Shown here in pieces: positions 58,235 through 64,000 of a DNA stretch of 64,000 nucleotides. The notes beneath the pieces were generated by a model that had not been told where the DNA came from, searched no databases, and saw only the letters and a list, made by a program, of their open reading frames with translations. Numbering within the stretch: position 1 is the stretch's first letter; each line of letters begins with the position of its first letter. The translations under genes and the position numbers were made by a program. Origin of the DNA: Paenarthrobacter nitroguajacolicus (GTDB taxonomy: Bacteria > Actinomycetota > Actinomycetes > Actinomycetales > Micrococcaceae); assembly GCF_007786235.1 (NCBI RefSeq), contig NZ_VNFK01000005.1, forward strand, positions 186,001-250,000, in the 5' to 3' direction.

Positions 58235-59304
58235 GCTTCGAGCTGCGGGCCAGCCTCCGTGCCCGGAACTTCGACGTGTCGCTCAGCCTCGCTGACGGTG
58301 AGACCGTGGCCATTCTCGGTCCCAACGGCGCGGGCAAGTCCACGCTGCTGGGTGTGATCGCCGGGCTGCTCCGGCCGGATTCCGGCACGGCGAAAATCGG
58401 AGGGAGACCGCTGTTCAACCTCGACGGCGGGACTCGCCTGTGGAGCGCGCCGCACCTGCGTGGCACGGCTTTGCTGGCCCAGGAGGCGCTGCTGTTTCCG
58501 CACCTGAATGCCCTGGACAACGTGGCGTTTGGTCCGCGCAGTGCCGGTGTTTCGAAAGCGGCCGCGCGGGAGTCGGCAGGTCATTGGCTGGCCGAAGTTG
58601 ACGCACTGCCCCTGGCGCACCGCAAGCCCGCCCAGCTCTCCGGCGGGCAGGCCCAGCGCGTTGCCGTGGCGCGTGCCCTGGCGGCCCAACCGGAATTGCT
58701 GCTCCTCGATGAACCTATGGCAGCCCTCGACATCCATGCAGCACCGTTGCTCCGCCGTGTCCTCAAACGGGTGCTCAAGGACCGGAAGGCCATCATCGTC
58801 ACGCACGATGTCTTGGATGCCTACATGCTCGCGGACCGCGTGATCGTGGTGGAGCAGGGCCGGATTGCCGAGGCCGGACCCACCCGTCAGGTCCTGGAGC
58901 GCCCCCGGAGCCAGTTCGCCGCCGGACTGGCGGGGCTCAACCTCGTCACGGGGGTCATCTCGGGCGAGGGAATAACGACGCCGGATGGCAGGGTTTTCGC
59001 CGGCCAGCACGATCCTGAGTGGTCACCTGTGTCCGGCCAGGCGGGCGTGGCCGCGTTCCCGCCGTCGGCTGTTTCCGTCTTCCTGGGCGATGTGCACGGA
59101 AGCCCGCGGAATTCCTTCGCGGCGACCGTTACGGACCTTGAACCGCACGGCGACCAGATCCGGGTGCGTGCCAGCACGGGTTCATCGGCACCGGCCCTCT
59201 CCGCCGACATCACGCCCGCGGCATCGGCCGATCTTGGCCTTGTTCCCGGGATGGACGTGCGGTTCGTGGTCAAGGCAGCGCTGGTGTCGGTCTACCCGGC
59301 CTGA
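58231..59304 (+). CDS. modC: molybdate ABC transporter ATP-binding protein ModC
   Basis: A 357-residue ABC ATPase. Walker [10 protein letters not shown] (about 30-38), signature [15 protein letters not shown], Walker [15 protein letters not shown]-loop IVTHDVLDA. After about residue 220 come regulatory TOBE-type repeats ([30 protein letters not shown]), which bind molybdate and inhibit transport. The Walker B to D-loop has [10 protein letters not shown] instead of DEPLAALD, as often in actinobacterial ModC. Last gene of the mod operon; coupled to modB by ATGA. Confidence 0.94.
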   Translation: MSFELRASLRARNFDVSLSLADGETVAILGPNGAGKSTLLGVIAGLLRPDSGTAKIGGRPLFNLDGGTRLWSAPHLRGTALLAQEALLFPHLNALDNVAFGPRSAGVSKAAARESAGHWLAEVDALPLAHRKPAQLSGGQAQRVAVARALAAQPELLLLDEPMAALDIHAAPLLRRVLKRVLKDRKAIIVTHDVLDAYMLADRVIVVEQGRIAEAGPTRQVLERPRSQFAAGLAGLNLVTGVISGEGITTPDGRVFAGQHDPEWSPVSGQAGVAAFPPSAVSVFLGDVHGSPRNSFAATVTDLEPHGDQIRVRASTGSSAPALSADITPAASADLGLVPGMDVRFVVKAALVSVYPA

Positions 59305-59307
59305 CGC

Positions 59308-59925
59308 CTACTCGCGGTACATCCGCTCGGCGTAGGACGGTCCGTAGTAGTCCTCGAGGTCTGCCAGCGGGGTTTCGGGCTGCGTGTAGGCCTGGGCGAG
59401 CTTTGCGATGCTGGGCAGGTCGCCGGGGTTCCACGTCTCGGGCTGCCACAGCCCACTGCGCATGAAAGCCTTGCCGCAGTGCGTGAACACTTCCTCCACG
59501 GAAACCACCACAGCTGCGCGCGGACGGTGCCCCTTGACCACCATGAGTTCGAAGAAGTCGGCATCGCGGACAATACGTGCCGTGCCGTTGATCCTCAGTG
59601 TGTCCGTGCGTCCGGGGACCACCGAGAGGATGCCGACATTCGGGTTCTCCAGGATGTTGCGGAAGCCGAACGCGAGTTTGTTGCCGGGCCGTTCGGGGAT
59701 GGCGATGGTGTGGTCATCAAGGACTTGGATGAAGCCGGCCGGGTCCCCCTTGGGCGAGGCGTCCACGTGACCCTGCGCGTCCGTCGTCGAGATCACGCAA
59801 AAGGGGCTCGCTGCCAGCCATTGCCGGTCGAAATCACTGAGCGAGCTCCGCACCTTTCGGCGCACGCGGTCCAGGGGAAGGCCTATCAGTTCTTCAAGTT
59901 CGTCCACGGTGGAGATTGAGTCCAT
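59308..59925 (-). CDS. pyridoxamine 5-phosphate oxidase-related FMN-binding protein
   Basis: A 205-residue split-barrel flavoprotein of the MSMEG_1061-type PPOX group. Family blocks: [60 protein letters not shown] and [20 protein letters not shown], then [20 protein letters not shown]. Binds FMN or F420-like cofactor; substrate unknown. Start ATG at 59925. Convergent with modC, only three bases from its stop. Confidence 0.9.
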   Translation of the reverse strand: MDSISTVDELEELIGLPLDRVRRKVRSSLSDFDRQWLAASPFCVISTTDAQGHVDASPKGDPAGFIQVLDDHTIAIPERPGNKLAFGFRNILENPNVGILSVVPGRTDTLRINGTARIVRDADFFELMVVKGHRPRAAVVVSVEEVFTHCGKAFMRSGLWQPETWNPGDLPSIAKLAQAYTQPETPLADLEDYYGPSYAERMYRE

Positions 59926-60012
59926 GGCCCCAGCCTAAGCTGCGTTGCTACCCGGCAGCTCTGGACACTGGTTTCGCCGTGGGCAAACATGGAACACAGT
60001 GGGCCAAAAATC

Positions 60013-60039
60013 AAAGTTGAGCGTAGTAGACTCAACTTT
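60013..60039. promoter_or_regulatory. HAIR-like operator (HspR site) before clpB
   Basis: AAAGTTGAG (60013-60021) and CTCAACTTT (60031-60039) are perfect inverted repeats around nine bases. The core TTGAGC-N7-ACTCAA follows the HspR-associated inverted repeat (CTTGAGT-N7-ACTCAAG) that controls clpB and dnaK operons in actinobacteria. Confidence 0.8.
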
Positions 60040-60075
60040 GAAAGTATTGGTTCAACTCCAGAAAGGGAGCACTCT

Positions 60076-62733
<2,658 letters not shown>

Positions 62734-62740
62734 CTGAGAG

Positions 62741-63604
62741 CTACTTTTCGAGGACGTCCTCGGTGATGGTGTTGCCGGAATCCACAACGACGAAGCAATC
62801 AACGCGGCGGTCGCCACGGTCCCAACTGGTGGTGCTGGGGTAGACGTTCTGCTGAAGCAGTACGTACTTGTCGGCTGCCGCGTTGAGCTTCACGTTGCGG
62901 CACACTTCACGTCCCTTGTCGCGCAACGCATTGGTGCCCGGGAACGATTCGTCCGCTCCGTACAGGTGGATGGCGCCAAGCTGGGCCGAGTGCTCGGTGT
63001 CGCAGGCAACGGCCCTTGCCTTGGATGCATTGGGATCGAAGTCGGCAAAGCAGTCGCCCACCTGGAAGTCCTTGGAATTCGCGTCGCGGGGGAGGGGGCC
63101 GGGGGTTGCCGTCGCGCTGGGTGTGCTGACAGCTGCTTCCGGGCGGGTGCCCAGCAGGTTGAGCAGGACCCAAATGACTACGCCGATGAGGACGAGGACG
63201 CCCACCACGATCCCGCCAATCACCAGCCGCTGCCGCTTGACCGGATCTCCCTGCGGCTCTGGTCGCCATTCCTGGCCGGTCTGCTGCCCCGGGTACGGTT
63301 GCTGGCCAGGATAAGGTAGCTGGCTCGCGTAGGGTTGCTGACCCGCGAAAGCCGGCTGCGCCGGACCCGCGAAAGCCGGCTGCGCCGGATCTGCAGTTGT
63401 ATCTTCCGGCGCCTGATCACCGGTGGGCGGGGCAGCGGGGTCCGGTTGCTCTCCGGGATTCGGGACGAAGTCGGGGTCGATCTCCGGGGCGGGATCAGGT
63501 TGGAGGCCCGACGGCGGAGGTGGCGTCTTGGGTGCAGGAGGCACCCCATCTTCGTCTTGATTGCGAGGTGAACCATCACGCGGTGGAGTGTTGTCCTGGC
63601 TCAT
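62741..63604 (-). CDS. septum formation family membrane protein
   Basis: A 287-residue single-pass protein. The cytoplasmic N-terminus (1-125) is Pro/Gln/Asp-rich with repeats such as PAQPAFAG (twice) and PYPGQQ (twice); the membrane helix is about 127-152 (LVIGGIVVGVLVLIGVVIWV); the outer domain (165-287) has the septum-formation pattern VGDCFADFDPNASKARAVAC, DTEHSAQLGAIHLYG, GREVCRNVKLNAAADKYVLL and four or more cysteines. Role in division is known only by family name. ATG 63604. Convergent with clpB. Confidence 0.87.
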   Translation of the reverse strand: MSQDNTPPRDGSPRNQDEDGVPPAPKTPPPPSGLQPDPAPEIDPDFVPNPGEQPDPAAPPTGDQAPEDTTADPAQPAFAGPAQPAFAGQQPYASQLPYPGQQPYPGQQTGQEWRPEPQGDPVKRQRLVIGGIVVGVLVLIGVVIWVLLNLLGTRPEAAVSTPSATATPGPLPRDANSKDFQVGDCFADFDPNASKARAVACDTEHSAQLGAIHLYGADESFPGTNALRDKGREVCRNVKLNAAADKYVLLQQNVYPSTTSWDRGDRRVDCFVVVDSGNTITEDVLEK

Positions 63605-63847
63605 AATCCGGGGTGTGCCTTCCTGCTCTGATGCCGCATTGAGGCAGACTCTACCCAATTTTCGGCCCTCTTGGCGGTGTTCGGTGCCGGTTTTGCTTGC
63701 AGTTGGCCCCGGCGCGGCGCTGCGGTGGCGCGCAGGCACCTCCGAAAGCATGTAATCTAGACATACGACAAATTGACCAAACATTCCGGGGCCTCACCGA
63801 TAGCCAAGGTGACCACCTCCGGTCCAAGTACAAAAGGGGGTCACGCC

Positions 63848-64000
63848 ATGGGGCGCGGCCGTCAAAAGGCAAAAGCTACCAAGCAGGCTCGGGACATTAA
63901 GTACTACTCCCCGAACACTGACTATTCGGCACTTGAGCGGGAGCTCACGGGTCCGTCCAGTCGTGTCAAGAGCCACTTCCCCGAAGATCCCCCGGAGCCG
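63848..64000 (+). CDS. DUF3073 protein (partial, cut by window end)
   Basis: The first 51 residues of a small conserved actinobacterial protein: MGRGRQKAKATKQARDIKYY followed by SPNTDYSALERELTG, the DUF3073 signature. The basic start suggests nucleic-acid or ribosome contact, but function is unknown. ATG 63848 has GGGGG about six bases upstream. The rest lies beyond the window. The 243-base gap before it shows no repeat or hairpin I can support. Confidence 0.92.
   Translation, partial: MGRGRQKAKATKQARDIKYYSPNTDYSALERELTGPSSRVKSHFPEDPPEP

Overview
The window looks like chromosome of a high-GC Gram-positive actinobacterium, most likely Arthrobacter or Paenarthrobacter (Micrococcaceae). This rests on the GC-rich codon use, the many genes joined by ATGA/GTGA/TGATG overlaps, actinobacterial families (DUF3040, DUF3073, septum formation domain, RskA-type anti-sigma factor, HspR-type operator before clpB) and frequent leaderless or GTG/TTG starts. 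The genus is an inference from protein character; no database search was run. I see no rRNA, tRNA, transposase, prophage or CRISPR array. It reads as ordinary core and catabolic chromosome with unusual intergenic repeats.

Layout. 1-5.9 kb: end of a membrane transporter, small proteins, a maltokinase-cap protein, and a TetR regulator divergent from an agmatine deiminase/amidase operon across a perfect palindrome. 5.9-6.3 kb: two inverted tandem arrays. 6.3-18.2 kb: a divergent polysaccharide-use locus. Leftward it encodes a hydroxyacid dehydrogenase, a sugar-binding lipoprotein, two ABC permeases, a DUF624 protein and a GH35 beta-galactosidase; rightward a heparinase II/III-like protein, a DeoR-LacI hybrid regulator and a DUF2264 protein. 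18.4-25 kb: GNAT, a large secreted GH30 enzyme, GntR and MFS. 25-33.5 kb: SWIM/SNF2 helicase, a very acidic protein, an ECF sigma/anti-sigma/lipoprotein module with twin divergent promoters, and trmB. 33.8-43.6 kb: transporters, an M20 hydrolase with a double-length Lrp regulator, a secreted beta-propeller protein, and soxR with its target pump.

43.7-50 kb: DEAD-box RNA helicase with a long leader, MBL hydrolase, aldo/keto reductase, a pair of SugE-like exporters behind a guanidine-III riboswitch, HutD and trpF. 49.7-50.25 kb: a second mirrored tandem array and a 9-bp repeat array running into a Shine-Dalgarno sequence. 50.25-56 kb: SRPBCC, YccF, sialidase, ComB-like phosphatase, DUF4031-HD protein and an FAD oxidase. 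56.2-59.3 kb: a molybdate operon (HTH-TOBE regulator, modA, modB, modC). 59.3-64 kb: PPOX protein, clpB with a HAIR-like operator, septum formation protein, and a DUF3073 gene cut by the window end.

The most unusual content is intergenic. Two loci carry mirrored arrays built on a shared CTCTCTCAC core with locus-specific 23-24 bp fillers. Three copies of a GTTGTG...CACAAC palindrome lie 0, 3 and 6 bases after stop codons. Each regulator-target pair (TetR/aguA, sigma/lipoprotein, SoxR/MFS, GntR/MFS, HTH-TOBE/mod) has a visible candidate control site.
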